A stretch of DNA of 64,000 bases, from positions 310,001 through 374,000 of the forward strand of contig NZ_CP098362.1 of the NCBI RefSeq assembly GCF_030388245.1. Reading direction: 5' to 3'. The notes beneath the pieces are model-generated. The model had not been told where the DNA came from. It saw only the letters and a program-made list of their open reading frames with translations, and ran no database searches. Positions within the stretch are counted from its first letter, which is position 1, and the number at the start of each line of letters is the position of its first letter. Made by a program: the position numbers and the translations under genes. Positions 55,501 to 63,264 of this stretch are shown here, one piece after another. This DNA comes from Paracoccus sp. TOH (GTDB taxonomy: Bacteria; Pseudomonadota; Alphaproteobacteria; Rhodobacterales; Rhodobacteraceae).

Positions 55501-57888
55501 CACGCCCGGCGGAATGCCCGAGGACCACAGCACGGTGCCGTCGCCGCGCGGCGTGGTGGTCATGTGCAGGACCGGACCGTCCGGGCCGGTGCCGACCGCA
55601 TAGAGCCGGTCGCAGGTCTGGCCCATGCCGGCCAGATAGAGACAGCGGCCGGCGGGCAGGCCGGCATCGCCCTGCATCAGGCGCCAGAACTCCCGCGCGG
55701 CCTTGACCGCCGCCGGATCAAGGCCGCGGTTCCCGGCCAGCGCGGCCCAAGCCGCGGCATCCAGCAGCTCGGGCGGCAGCAGCTGCAGCGCGCCGGGCCA
55801 GCGGCGCATGATCGCGGCGATGGCGGCGCGGTCCTCGCCCAGGCTCAGGGCCGCCAGCGCCTTGATGGTGCGGGAATGGCCCAGCAGCGCCAGCGCCATC
55901 GCCAGCGAGCCGCCATTGGGCGTGCCGAGCATCAGCAGCCGCGACTCGCCGCTGGCGGCGAAGGCGCGTTGCAGCTGCGGATCGCAAAGCGCCGCGCGCG
56001 CCACCAGCCCGCCCATGGAATGGCCGATGAAATGGATCGGCCGAGGTCCGCCCTGGCCCAGGCGCTGCAGCACCACCCGGGCCACGGCCGCGCCGGCGAC
56101 CTGGATCGGCAGCCGCCAGTCATAGGCCAGCGGCAGCGGCTGATGCGTTCGCGACAGATGGGCGCGCAGCCCGCCGTAATAGGTCTCGATGATGCCGGTC
56201 GGGCCGACCGAGGGGCTGTCGATGGCCAGCCGGCCCACGCCGCCCAGGCAGATGCCGGCGGGGTTCAACCAGACCCATCGGCCGTTGGCCGACAGATGGC
56301 TGCCGGTGATGCCGGGCAGGATGACCGCCAGCGGCGGGGCCGGCCCGCGCAGCAGGGCGGGGGCCGACAGATCCTCGATCACCGCCAGCGCGGTATGGCC
56401 CTCCTGTTCGACCAGGCTGACGCCGCGGCGCGGGTCGGCTTCCTCGGCCCGGCGCAGCCGCTCCTCGGGCGAATCGGCGCGGCTCTGGAAGCGCCGGGGG
56501 TCCAGCAGCGCGTCCCGCACCTGCCCGGCGGTGGTGTCGTTGGCGAAATAGTTGAAATGCGTGACCCGCGCACCGCGGTCCAGCAGCACCGGCACCGGGC
56601 CGCGCGGAATGCCGCCATCCATCGCGGCGGTGTTGACCACCAGGTCGTGGTCGCCGTCGAAGAAATTGTCGGCGAACCACATCGCCAGCTTGCGCAGCGC
56701 GCCGGAGGGCTGGATGTCGCCGGCGATGACCACCAGCGCATCCGTCGCCCCCTCGGCCAGCGTTCGACGGCGGTTCAGCAGCGCCAGCAGCGGCGAATGC
56801 TCCGGCGCCATGGCGGCGATGCCCGGCAGCGCTTCGGGGCTGTCGCGCGAGGCGGTGGCGGCGCGGGCGAGCCGGCCCAGATCCTCGACCCGTTCCTCGG
56901 CTGCCTCGCCCAGCAGCCGGGCGCTTTGCCGTAAGGCGCAGAAGACCAGGTTCAGCCAGCGGTCGAGCCGCCCGCCGGCCAGGCTGGTGCCGCGCGCCGG
57001 GCAGGCGACGCGCACGAAGCGGCCGATCTTCACGCCGCGGTCGACCAGCGTCTTGCCCAGCGATTCCAGCCGCGCCCGGGCCTCGGCCGGGCAGGCGGCC
57101 AGGTCGGTCTGATCGAAGACCGAGCCGTCGTGGCGCCGGGCGATCTGCCCCAGCGCCAGCAACTCGCCCACCAGCCCGCCGCGGCTGTGGCTGACCAGAT
57201 GCAGTTCGATCCCTTCGGGCAGCAGGTCCAGCAACGCCTGGGCGTTCTGCACCGGATCCTCGGTCAGGCTGCGATGATCATGGGCGATGATCCGGCCCTG
57301 ATAGGCCCTGTGCAGCCCCTGCCAGATCGCCGGCTGGCGGGCGACGAGCTTGCCGAAGCTGCCCAGGGTGGACGAGGCGGTGCCATGCAGGAACAGCAGC
57401 CAGGGCTTGTCCTGCTGCCCGGCGAAATCGACCGGCTCCAGCCGGCCCTCGGGCGTCCAGCGATGCAGGCCCAGATCCGGGTTTGCATCCTCGATCTGCC
57501 GGGCCACCTCGACCGCGGGGGCCGAAACGTCCAGCACGGCCACGCGGTCGATCGCCCAGGTCAGCGCGTCGCGCGTTCCCGGCGGATCGTCTGGGCCGGG
57601 CGGCAGCACAAGATCGCGCAGGATCAGCACCTGCTCGCCCGTCGCGGCCGAGCGGCCCAGCACGCCGCCGGCGCCCAGCCGTTCGGCCGCCTCGTCGCCG
57701 CGGATCCACAGCAGGTCGCCGTCCTCGGTCTCGATCTCCAGCAATTGCTGCGGGGCCAGGTCCAGCTCGACCGGCTGCGCCTCGGTGCGGGTCACGGCCA
57801 GCCGCACGTTCTGCTGCACCGTGGTGCCGGGGCTGGCTGGCGCCGTGGCGGCGGCAGGCATGTGCCTGCCCTGGACCTGGATCTTCAT
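52585..57888 (-). CDS. Giant CHAT-protease protein with two alpha/beta-hydrolase (lipase-like) domains
   Basis: A 1767-residue, apparently soluble protein without signal peptide. An N-terminal hydrolase (about 110-470) has LLFLHGTASS and nucleophile Ser235 in VSHSRGG, with Asp415 and His444 as possible partners. A second, LCAT/lipase-like hydrolase (about 515-830) has LPGITGSHL, Ser624 in GHSMGG, Asp783 (GDGTV) and His805. A conserved-looking domain (about 890-1060: LSHASHPILVGHNLGDPI, GIVVGLG) follows. The CHAT domain (about 1280-1480) has His1336 (VVHVASHGV) and Cys1383 (LNCCHLG), and the end looks like helical TPR-type repeats. It is co-translated with the membrane sensor upstream. CHAT proteases act in caspase-like cleavage cascades; targets here are unknown. 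Confidence 0.85.
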   Translation of the reverse strand: MKIQVQGRHMPAAATAPASPGTTVQQNVRLAVTRTEAQPVELDLAPQQLLEIETEDGDLLWIRGDEAAERLGAGGVLGRSAATGEQVLILRDLVLPPGPDDPPGTRDALTWAIDRVAVLDVSAPAVEVARQIEDANPDLGLHRWTPEGRLEPVDFAGQQDKPWLLFLHGTASSTLGSFGKLVARQPAIWQGLHRAYQGRIIAHDHRSLTEDPVQNAQALLDLLPEGIELHLVSHSRGGLVGELLALGQIARRHDGSVFDQTDLAACPAEARARLESLGKTLVDRGVKIGRFVRVACPARGTSLAGGRLDRWLNLVFCALRQSARLLGEAAEERVEDLGRLARAATASRDSPEALPGIAAMAPEHSPLLALLNRRRTLAEGATDALVVIAGDIQPSGALRKLAMWFADNFFDGDHDLVVNTAAMDGGIPRGPVPVLLDRGARVTHFNYFANDTTAGQVRDALLDPRRFQSRADSPEERLRRAEEADPRRGVSLVEQEGHTALAVIEDLSAPALLRGPAPPLAVILPGITGSHLSANGRWVWLNPAGICLGGVGRLAIDSPSVGPTGIIETYYGGLRAHLSRTHQPLPLAYDWRLPIQVAGAAVARVVLQRLGQGGPRPIHFIGHSMGGLVARAALCDPQLQRAFAASGESRLLMLGTPNGGSLAMALALLGHSRTIKALAALSLGEDRAAIAAIMRRWPGALQLLPPELLDAAAWAALAGNRGLDPAAVKAAREFWRLMQGDAGLPAGRCLYLAGMGQTCDRLYAVGTGPDGPVLHMTTTPRGDGTVLWSSGIPPGVPAWYAPSQHGDLCKDSSLHPVIAGLLLDGRTDAPQVTRDTGLRGLEAPDIPRKAVPAEAELPLIPAAPQLLAMAMGGRMPSPAPAEAAPAEVRVRVVHGDLSHASHPILVGHNLGDPIRGAEQALDRQLHGRLARREALGLHPGLIGNWDVHLQGCAGDRCDSGVRGGIVVGLGVMSDLTTGALTATIRSGLLAYVDALRDLPAAAPTGAPDAPPRIGVSAVLVGSGAGVVSVSDSVSALLNAVEQANRILAGQQDPAGEAPRLAEVEIIEAVEQVAVTAWHAVGNRIPKMRDRFRHPERLIQGRGGFRRTGPEADPASWMEVTITAPDPQGRAGAPPSANGPLHYLLVDGRARVEAETVATNRRLVRHYITQIPSDPGTADETGLSPGRTLFELLWPARLKQHSLEDRNLRLILDRESASIPWEMLDDRRPDEEGAWPSLLNPPAVRYGVLRQLVSQRDRPALPRRGGRRTALVIGDPRGGGSPLSPLPGAQQEAAAVASLLEDSGFTVTRLIGDAASPAQVVAALFSRSWSVVHVASHGVAGWQPRPEDPPMTGIVLGAPPLDVLEAPLLAQLPEPPDLVFLNCCHLGRISADGPFSGALRQDRPGFASSLAVELIERGCPAVVACGWAVQDDAAMRFAQGLFTELCAGADFGTAVRQARSATHAASAAMGSLDNTWGAYQCYGHPGFGLIDGRQERGAPQSDPASPAEALAEVRAHGSRLDILGSGAVVAQLSALSARIRENGWQGCSDLAAALGDAYAACGKLDLAAECYGRAASAEIPTLPLTALQESAPLLNRSDDGKLRTAIALLETLNASCGASLRRHVLLADLHRQRAILAPAAKTRQEALKRLEQALDRALALAGTAQQPGARAETDRLRLHRLLAQALLSQPPKALESDFRQLSARMDIQDRAEPLLALVGAVVTGDPGALPSAAPDSLLPAVALALAALPMRSPLREALERLRDRPGEG

Positions 57889-60800
57889 CGCCCTTCTCCG
57901 CCGCTGGATGGCTGCTCGTTCTCGCCGGCGATCATCCCGGCCTCGTCCACCACCGCGTTCAGCAGGAACAGATAGGCCAGCGCCGGGGACATCTCGCGGC
58001 CCTTGAAGCTGCTGGAAAAGCGGCTGTTCATGTCCGCCCGATGCGAGAAGATCTCGTAGATGCGCCGCTGGACGAACTGGATCAGCGCCGGCCGGCGCAT
58101 CGAGATCGGGAAGGCGTAGGGCTCATAGGACAGGTATTCGGCGCCGTCGGGCCTTTCGACCAGGCAGGGACCATGCGCGGCGTTCCAGTTCTGCAGCCGG
58201 TCGAGGATCAGCTCGCGGTCGCCCATGTAGATGCGACGCTGATTGCTGGGGCCGGCGCAGAACCATTCGATCAGCTCGGCATGGCTGGACAGCGGACAGA
58301 AATGATAGTCGGGCCAGGGCATCTGCTCGATGGGCTTGCGCTTGCCGGTCTTTTCCGGGGTCTCGGGCCTGGCCGCGCAGGCCGTATCCTGCAGGTCCAG
58401 GAAAGCGCGGGCGCAGGCGGCGTTGCGGTCCTTGCCATCGGCGAGCTTCAGGCAGCGCGCGACCTGCGAATCCATCTGCTTGGCATCGACCTCGACCTTG
58501 TCCCGCACCGCGGAAAGCAGCCTGGCGGTGCCGGGGTCGAGCGACTGGATCTCGGCCTCGCGCCTGGCCTCGTCCAGCCGCTGCGCCGCAAGGTCCAGCG
58601 CCGCCAGTGCCGCGAGCAGCCGCGGACTGGTGGCGAAGACCTTGGGCGCCGTGGGATCGTCGCCCGCGCGCCGCAACTCCTCGTGCGCGGTGGCCGCGCT
58701 CCAGCGCAGCTTGCAGCGTTGGTAGAGCAGCGGGCGCTGAAAGGGCAGCAGCGCGTTGAAGCGGTCGATCTCGCAGGTCTTGAAGGCCACGTCGCGGGCG
58801 GTGCTGTTGCCGATATAACCGATCAGCACGTCATGGCGCGGCGCACGCGCCACCTGATCCAGATAGGACACGCCCGAGGCGAAGACGATCGGCGAGAACA
58901 CGCTGTTCAGCGTGCGCTCGGGGTCCGAGAAGCGCATGGTCACCGTGTCGCAAAGCAGGTCGATCCGCTGCGCCGCGTCCGCAGTCGGGCTCAGCCCGTC
59001 GAAGCGGTTCGCTGCGGTGACAGGACGGACCACCAGGTCGTAGCGGGCGCTGCCGGCGAAGATGTCAAAGCAGAGATCGGCCAGGAAGCCCCGGTAGGAG
59101 CCGGGCCGGTCCGGCTCGGCCCCCGGCAGGGCATAGGAAAACGGCGGCGCGTCGATGCGCACCCCAAGCACCACGGTTTCGCGCCCGTCCAGCAGGATGC
59201 TTCCATCCGGCGCCAGCGTCTGGGCCTTGCCCGCCATCGGCATCAGCAGCAGCGCCAGCACCGTGGCGGTGGCGCCATGCGCCGGCCAGCGCGGCCGGGT
59301 CCGGCGCACGCGCTGCGGCAGCTCGCCGAATACCCCGGCCGACAGGAAGGCCAGCACCGCCAGAACCAGATGCCCGGTCAGATCGAAGCGTTTCGCGCAA
59401 TTGGCCGAGGCGAGCATGCCGAGACCCGGACAATCCTCGGCCAGGGTCGGATTCCAGTATTTCAGATGCTCCATCGACAGCAGCGCCACGCCGATCGCGC
59501 AGGCGACGCCATACCACAGGCGCATCGCCTGGCTTTTGCGCAGGTCGGCCGACAGCAGCGCCATGGGAATCAGCACCAGCAGGATGATCGCCTGGCTGGG
59601 ATAATAGATGACAAAGGGCGCCACGCTGCCAACATAGAGGCTGAAGAAATAGGCCGAGGTCGGGGCGACGAAGAAGGCTCGCAACGCCGCCACCGCGGCC
59701 AGCGCGATCACCGAAACCGTCACCCCCAGGCACAGGCAGCCGAAGATCTGCGCCGCATAGCCCGAGCGGCGCTGCGATTTCGCCGAACCCGCCCAGTCGC
59801 CATTGTCCCACAGATATTGCCGCAGCGAGAAGGCCGCCAGCAGCGGCAGCCAGGTCAGCGCGGCGATGCGCAGCGTCTCGACCAGCGCGGTGGCCAGCAC
59901 GCCATAGACGTTGCTGGTTTCGACGAAGGCGCCGATGGGCTCCAGGATGCCGCGCCAGGCTGCTGCGGCATAGAACAGGAAGACCGCGATCAGCGCCAGG
60001 AACAGCCCGGCCTCGGGGCCGGTGCCGGCGGTGTCGGGCCGTTCGGTGCGGGTCAGCAGGTCGTGCAGCGCCGGGTCGATGCGCGCCGGCGTCTCGGCCC
60101 CGGCTGCGGCCGGTTCGGCGGCATGCTCGGCCGCATCGGCGCTGTCGGCGGGGCTGTCCGGGTCGCGCTCCAGAAAAATCGCCAGGATCCCCACCAGATC
60201 GAAGCGCAGCGCCTCGGCCCGGGTGGCGCCGGCGGCCAGGAATTCGGCGAAGCGGGCGCGGCGGGCGCGAAGGTCCTTGTCGAGCGGCTCGGGCGGTTCC
60301 TCGAACATGCGACCATGGATCTCGTCCAGCAGCGCCACGGCGTCGGCGACATATTTCCGTTCCATCTCGCGGACTAAGGCCGATACCTCGTGCCCGGGCC
60401 AGTTGCCGCGGGCCGATTTGGCCCAGAATACCAGGATCTCCAACTGCGCCAGCAGCAGGACCATCTCGTCATGGCGGGACTGGCGCTGGGTGTCGGGCTG
60501 GTTGGTCCAGGCATGGCGGGCCAGCGTGGCCGACCAACGGTCGCGATAGATCTGCAGCCGCCGCGACAGCGCATCGGACGGCCGGTCCGTCGAGCAGGCG
60601 GCGTCCAGCGACACGATCAGGTTGCGCATGGTCTGTTCCAGACGCACCGGGATGCCGACGGCGCGATAGGCGCGGTTGCGCAGCCAGCCCTCGGTCACCT
60701 TGACCGGCGGCAGCATCTCGGCCAGCCCGGCGAAGGCGAAGGCCAGCATCAGCGGCCATTGCAGGCTGTCGAACTGCAGCTTGTCCAGGTCCATCTGGAT

Positions 60801-61160
60801 GCCGGCCACCGGGATCATCTGCGTGGATTGCAGGATCAGCCGGCCGAAGAAGGTCAGCGAGACGTAAAGCAGCAGGATGGCGCCGGCATAGATGAAATAG
60901 GCCCGGATCAGCGCGCCATGGCCGCCGATGTCGCTGGGGCTGAGATCCGAAAGCGCACGCGAGACGGATCGGACATCCGAGCGGACCTGAAAGCGTTTCC
61001 AGGCGAAGACGGCGATGAAGATGCAGCCGAAGGCGAAGGCATAAAGAAAGCCCGGCGCGAATTTGATGCCCATCATCGGGATCTGGGCCAGCGCATCGGG
61101 ACGCAAACCGTTATACGTCCACAGTGACAAGGGAACCCCGGCGGGCCATGGGTTTTCCAT
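57885..61160 (-). CDS. Polytopic membrane protein with C-terminal periplasmic solute-binding-like sensor domain
   Basis: A 1091-residue protein of unknown function. Membrane segments lie near residues 34-53, 88-110 and 135-150, then, after a helical, probably cytoplasmic region (150-380), near 385-401, 425-445, 470-495, 505-520, 523-537, 548-563 and 596-612. A signal-like segment (630-646, ending GKA) leads into a type-3 solute-binding fold (VVLGVRIDAPPFSYA, RGFLADLCFDIF, DLLCDTVTMR; closing EPYAFPISMRR at 1013-1023). The fold is split by a helical insertion at about 800-980 with many cysteines. CGGAGG precedes ATG 61160, and the stop overlaps the CHAT gene start. I read it as a ligand sensor coupled to the CHAT effector; that is inference. 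Confidence 0.75.
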   Translation of the reverse strand: MENPWPAGVPLSLWTYNGLRPDALAQIPMMGIKFAPGFLYAFAFGCIFIAVFAWKRFQVRSDVRSVSRALSDLSPSDIGGHGALIRAYFIYAGAILLLYVSLTFFGRLILQSTQMIPVAGIQMDLDKLQFDSLQWPLMLAFAFAGLAEMLPPVKVTEGWLRNRAYRAVGIPVRLEQTMRNLIVSLDAACSTDRPSDALSRRLQIYRDRWSATLARHAWTNQPDTQRQSRHDEMVLLLAQLEILVFWAKSARGNWPGHEVSALVREMERKYVADAVALLDEIHGRMFEEPPEPLDKDLRARRARFAEFLAAGATRAEALRFDLVGILAIFLERDPDSPADSADAAEHAAEPAAAGAETPARIDPALHDLLTRTERPDTAGTGPEAGLFLALIAVFLFYAAAAWRGILEPIGAFVETSNVYGVLATALVETLRIAALTWLPLLAAFSLRQYLWDNGDWAGSAKSQRRSGYAAQIFGCLCLGVTVSVIALAAVAALRAFFVAPTSAYFFSLYVGSVAPFVIYYPSQAIILLVLIPMALLSADLRKSQAMRLWYGVACAIGVALLSMEHLKYWNPTLAEDCPGLGMLASANCAKRFDLTGHLVLAVLAFLSAGVFGELPQRVRRTRPRWPAHGATATVLALLLMPMAGKAQTLAPDGSILLDGRETVVLGVRIDAPPFSYALPGAEPDRPGSYRGFLADLCFDIFAGSARYDLVVRPVTAANRFDGLSPTADAAQRIDLLCDTVTMRFSDPERTLNSVFSPIVFASGVSYLDQVARAPRHDVLIGYIGNSTARDVAFKTCEIDRFNALLPFQRPLLYQRCKLRWSAATAHEELRRAGDDPTAPKVFATSPRLLAALAALDLAAQRLDEARREAEIQSLDPGTARLLSAVRDKVEVDAKQMDSQVARCLKLADGKDRNAACARAFLDLQDTACAARPETPEKTGKRKPIEQMPWPDYHFCPLSSHAELIEWFCAGPSNQRRIYMGDRELILDRLQNWNAAHGPCLVERPDGAEYLSYEPYAFPISMRRPALIQFVQRRIYEIFSHRADMNSRFSSSFKGREMSPALAYLFLLNAVVDEAGMIAGENEQPSSGGEGR

Positions 61161-61225
61161 GAGGCCTCCGATACCGTTGAATATGGATCAGGCCCGGCGC
61201 CGTGGGCCGGGGCCCAGGCTGCGGG

Positions 61226-61333
61226 TCAGCAGCGCTGCAGGTTGGGATCGCAGGGTCCGGCTTCGGCCGAGGTGATGGTCAGGGCGGGACCCGCGGCAAA
61301 GGCCAGGCACAGGCAAAGGACAAGGAACCGCAT
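61226..61333 (-). CDS. 35-residue secreted peptide precursor upstream of the sensor gene
   Basis: A very short gene on the same strand as the CHAT locus, 65 bp before the membrane sensor. The first 25 residues have a basic start (MRF), a hydrophobic core (LVLCLCLAFAAGPAL) and an SAEA end that fits signal peptidase I. Cleavage would leave the decapeptide GPCDPNLQRC, whose two cysteines could form a ring. GGAG lies eight bases before the ATG. I know no family for it. Possible roles are a ligand or regulator of the periplasmic sensor domain, a toxin-like peptide, or a small leader. Coding is supported by the start signals and signal peptide, not by homology. Confidence 0.6.
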   Translation of the reverse strand: MRFLVLCLCLAFAAGPALTITSAEAGPCDPNLQRC

Positions 61334-62044
61334 GTCGAATCTCCATTCGCACCAGTTGAAATTAGCACGGATCATGCAATCCGGTAAGGAATTGTCGGAT
61401 CAAGGCGTTAAATCCGCGTGAATTTTATTCCCGGGAATTGCGGCCGGGCATATTCTGTGGAGCGGCGGGAATCTCTCCAAGATCTTGTTTGTGACAAACC
61501 GGCGGAAGGAATATCGGCGGCAGTTAATCCGCCGCAGGCGGTCTGGAATACCTGTTTCGATGCCTTCCGGCACGGGCTGGAAAACCCCGGGTCCGGGCTT
61601 CGGGATGGCCGGACGCCACGGTCGGCAAGAACAGAGCGCGCCGATGGATGCTTATGGTCCCCTGCCTGTGTTCGTCAGCCCGATCCTCGGGCTGGGCGTC
61701 GCCCGCGTGCCGGCCGGGCTGTCGCGGCGCATCCAATCGCGCAGATAGGCAGCCTGCAGCGACCGGGGGGGGGTGGACAGGCCAGGCGCGCGGGCCGACA
61801 TCCGACCGCCTTCCCTTTTGACCAATTCAGTCAGAGGATGGCCCCCCGCCGGCAAGGCCGGCGCGTTCGGCGGCTCCCGGCGGGGATCCTTGGAAATCGC
61901 GCGTATGGCTCGGCGATCCCCGTTGACGGCATGATTGTTTGTTAATAATGATTAACAACTTTAAGTTTTACCGTTTCCCAGTGCATATGTCCAAATCCCC
62001 CTGATCCACGCCGCACTGGTCGGCGACAGCCGGACGAACAACAC
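61334..62044. other. Divergent intergenic region between the CHAT locus and the pilus operon
   Basis: These 711 bp hold no convincing gene: the open frames are Arg/Pro/Gly-rich with no signals. The left part (61334-61430) should contain the promoter of the peptide-sensor-CHAT locus. A run of G at about 61770-61776 and the AT-rich palindrome at 61939-61958 are the notable features. Confidence 0.5.
61939..61958. promoter_or_regulatory. AT-rich palindrome upstream of the pilus operon
   Basis: Perfect 8-bp arms TTGTTAAT and ATTAACAA around AATG, in a strongly AT-rich stretch about 87 bp before the first pilus gene. It is a good operator candidate for a pilus or biofilm regulator; no regulator gene for it is seen in the window. 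Confidence 0.5.
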
Positions 62045-62536
62045 ATGATCCAAGCGACCCTTCGCCCAGCACTGGCGGGATGTATCATCCTGATGCCATT
62101 GGTGGTTTCCGCCCAGACCGCCACCGACAGCTTCAATGTCCGCATCACGATCGCCGAGGAATGCCAGATCATCTCGACCGAGACGCTGGATTTCGGCAAT
62201 GCCGGCGTGCTGACCAGCGATGTCGATGCCAGCGCCACATTGCAGGTCGCCTGCACCAATTCCACCCCCTATGACATCGGCCTGGACCAAGGCAGCGGGG
62301 CAGGGGCGACCACCACCACCCGGCTGATGAGCGCGGGCGCCGACACCATCGGCTATCAACTGTTCCGCGACAGCGGCCGCACCGCCAACTGGGGCGATAC
62401 CGTCGGCACCGACACCCTGGCCGCGACCGGCACCGGGGCGGCGGAATCCTTCACGGTCTATGGCCGGGTGATCGCCCAGACCACCCCGGCACCGGGAACC
62501 TATACCGATACCGTGACCGTGACCGTCACCTACTAA
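62045..62536 (+). CDS. Spore-coat-U (SCPU) domain pilin, CsuA/B-like
   Basis: A 163-residue secreted protein. A signal peptide covers residues 1-24 (ending VSAQ), followed by an SCPU domain with the pattern FNVRITIAEECQI, DFGNAGVL, LQVACTNSTPYDIGLDQG and the end beta strand YTDTVTVTVTY, where the donor strand exchange region lies. It has a cysteine pair typical of the fold. It opens a Csu-type (archaic chaperone-usher) pilus operon. Whether it is the main shaft subunit or a minor one is open, as only three genes are visible. Confidence 0.88.
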   Translation: MIQATLRPALAGCIILMPLVVSAQTATDSFNVRITIAEECQIISTETLDFGNAGVLTSDVDASATLQVACTNSTPYDIGLDQGSGAGATTTTRLMSAGADTIGYQLFRDSGRTANWGDTVGTDTLAATGTGAAESFTVYGRVIAQTTPAPGTYTDTVTVTVTY

Positions 62537-62547
62537 GCGGGATACCC

Positions 62548-63264
62548 ATGATGTTCGACTTGCTTCGCCGCGGCCTTCTGGCCGCTTCGATGGCGCTTGC
62601 GCTGTCGGGTCTTGCCGCGGCCGAAGGGCTGCGGGTCTCGCCGGTCCTGCTCGAGGTGCCCGCCCCCGGCGCGGCCGCCACCCTGACCCTGCGCAACGAG
62701 GGGCGCGAGACGATCACCGTGCAGGCCCGCGCCTTCCGCTGGACGCAAGCCGGCGGGCAGGAGCAGTTGCGCCGCAGCGGCGAGGTGGTGGTCAGCCCGC
62801 CCGCGACCCGGCTGCCGCCCGGCGCCACCCAGACCATCCGCGTGGTGCGCACCGCCAAATCTGCGGTCAGGGGCGAGGAAGCCTGGCGCGTTGTCCTCAA
62901 CGAGGTGCCTGATCAAGGCCGTAGGCGCAGCGGCGCCGTCGCCTTTGCCACCGAATTGCGCATCCCGGTCTTCTTCATCGGTGGCGGTGCCCGCAATCCC
63001 GATGTCGCCTGGGCGCTGCGCAGCAGCCGCGGCGCCACCTTTCTGGTGGCGCAGAACCGCGGCGACACCCGGCTGCGGCTGGCCGATTTGCGGCTCAGCG
63101 GTGCCAGCGGCGCCTCGGTTTCGCGGCCCGGGCTGATGGGCTATGTGCTGGGCGGCTCGACCATGCAATGGCCGGTGGCGCCGGCCGGCCGGCTGGGCGG
63201 CGGCGCCCGGCTGACGGCGGCGACCAACCTCGGGACGCTGGATGCCCAGGTTCCGGCGCGCTAG
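62548..63264 (+). CDS. Periplasmic pilus chaperone (PapD-like, CsuC type)
   Basis: A 238-residue protein with a signal peptide (to about residue 25) and two immunoglobulin-like chaperone domains: GLRVSPVLLEVPAPGAAATLTLRN at the start, then VSPPATRLPPGATQTIRVV and LRIPVFFIGGG in the region binding subunit strands. The first ATG is at 62548 and another is the next codon. It lies 11 bp after the pilin gene, and the usher gene begins inside its last 23 bp. Confidence 0.9.
   Translation: MMFDLLRRGLLAASMALALSGLAAAEGLRVSPVLLEVPAPGAAATLTLRNEGRETITVQARAFRWTQAGGQEQLRRSGEVVVSPPATRLPPGATQTIRVVRTAKSAVRGEEAWRVVLNEVPDQGRRRSGAVAFATELRIPVFFIGGGARNPDVAWALRSSRGATFLVAQNRGDTRLRLADLRLSGASGASVSRPGLMGYVLGGSTMQWPVAPAGRLGGGARLTAATNLGTLDAQVPAR

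Noticed and set aside
53299..56934. 1211-codon open frame antisense to the CHAT gene
   Set aside because: Repetitive low-complexity Arg/Gln/His/Gly composition and no recognisable motif; it follows from the codon bias of the CHAT gene.
52585..57888. Possible link of the CHAT protein to a type III-E CRISPR system
   Set aside because: No CRISPR repeats, Cas7-11-like gene or adaptation genes are present in the window; a CHAT domain alone does not imply CRISPR.
61418..61945. 175-codon open frame between the CHAT locus and the pilus operon
   Set aside because: No Shine-Dalgarno sequence, Arg/Pro-rich composition and no similarity I can recognise; treated as non-coding.
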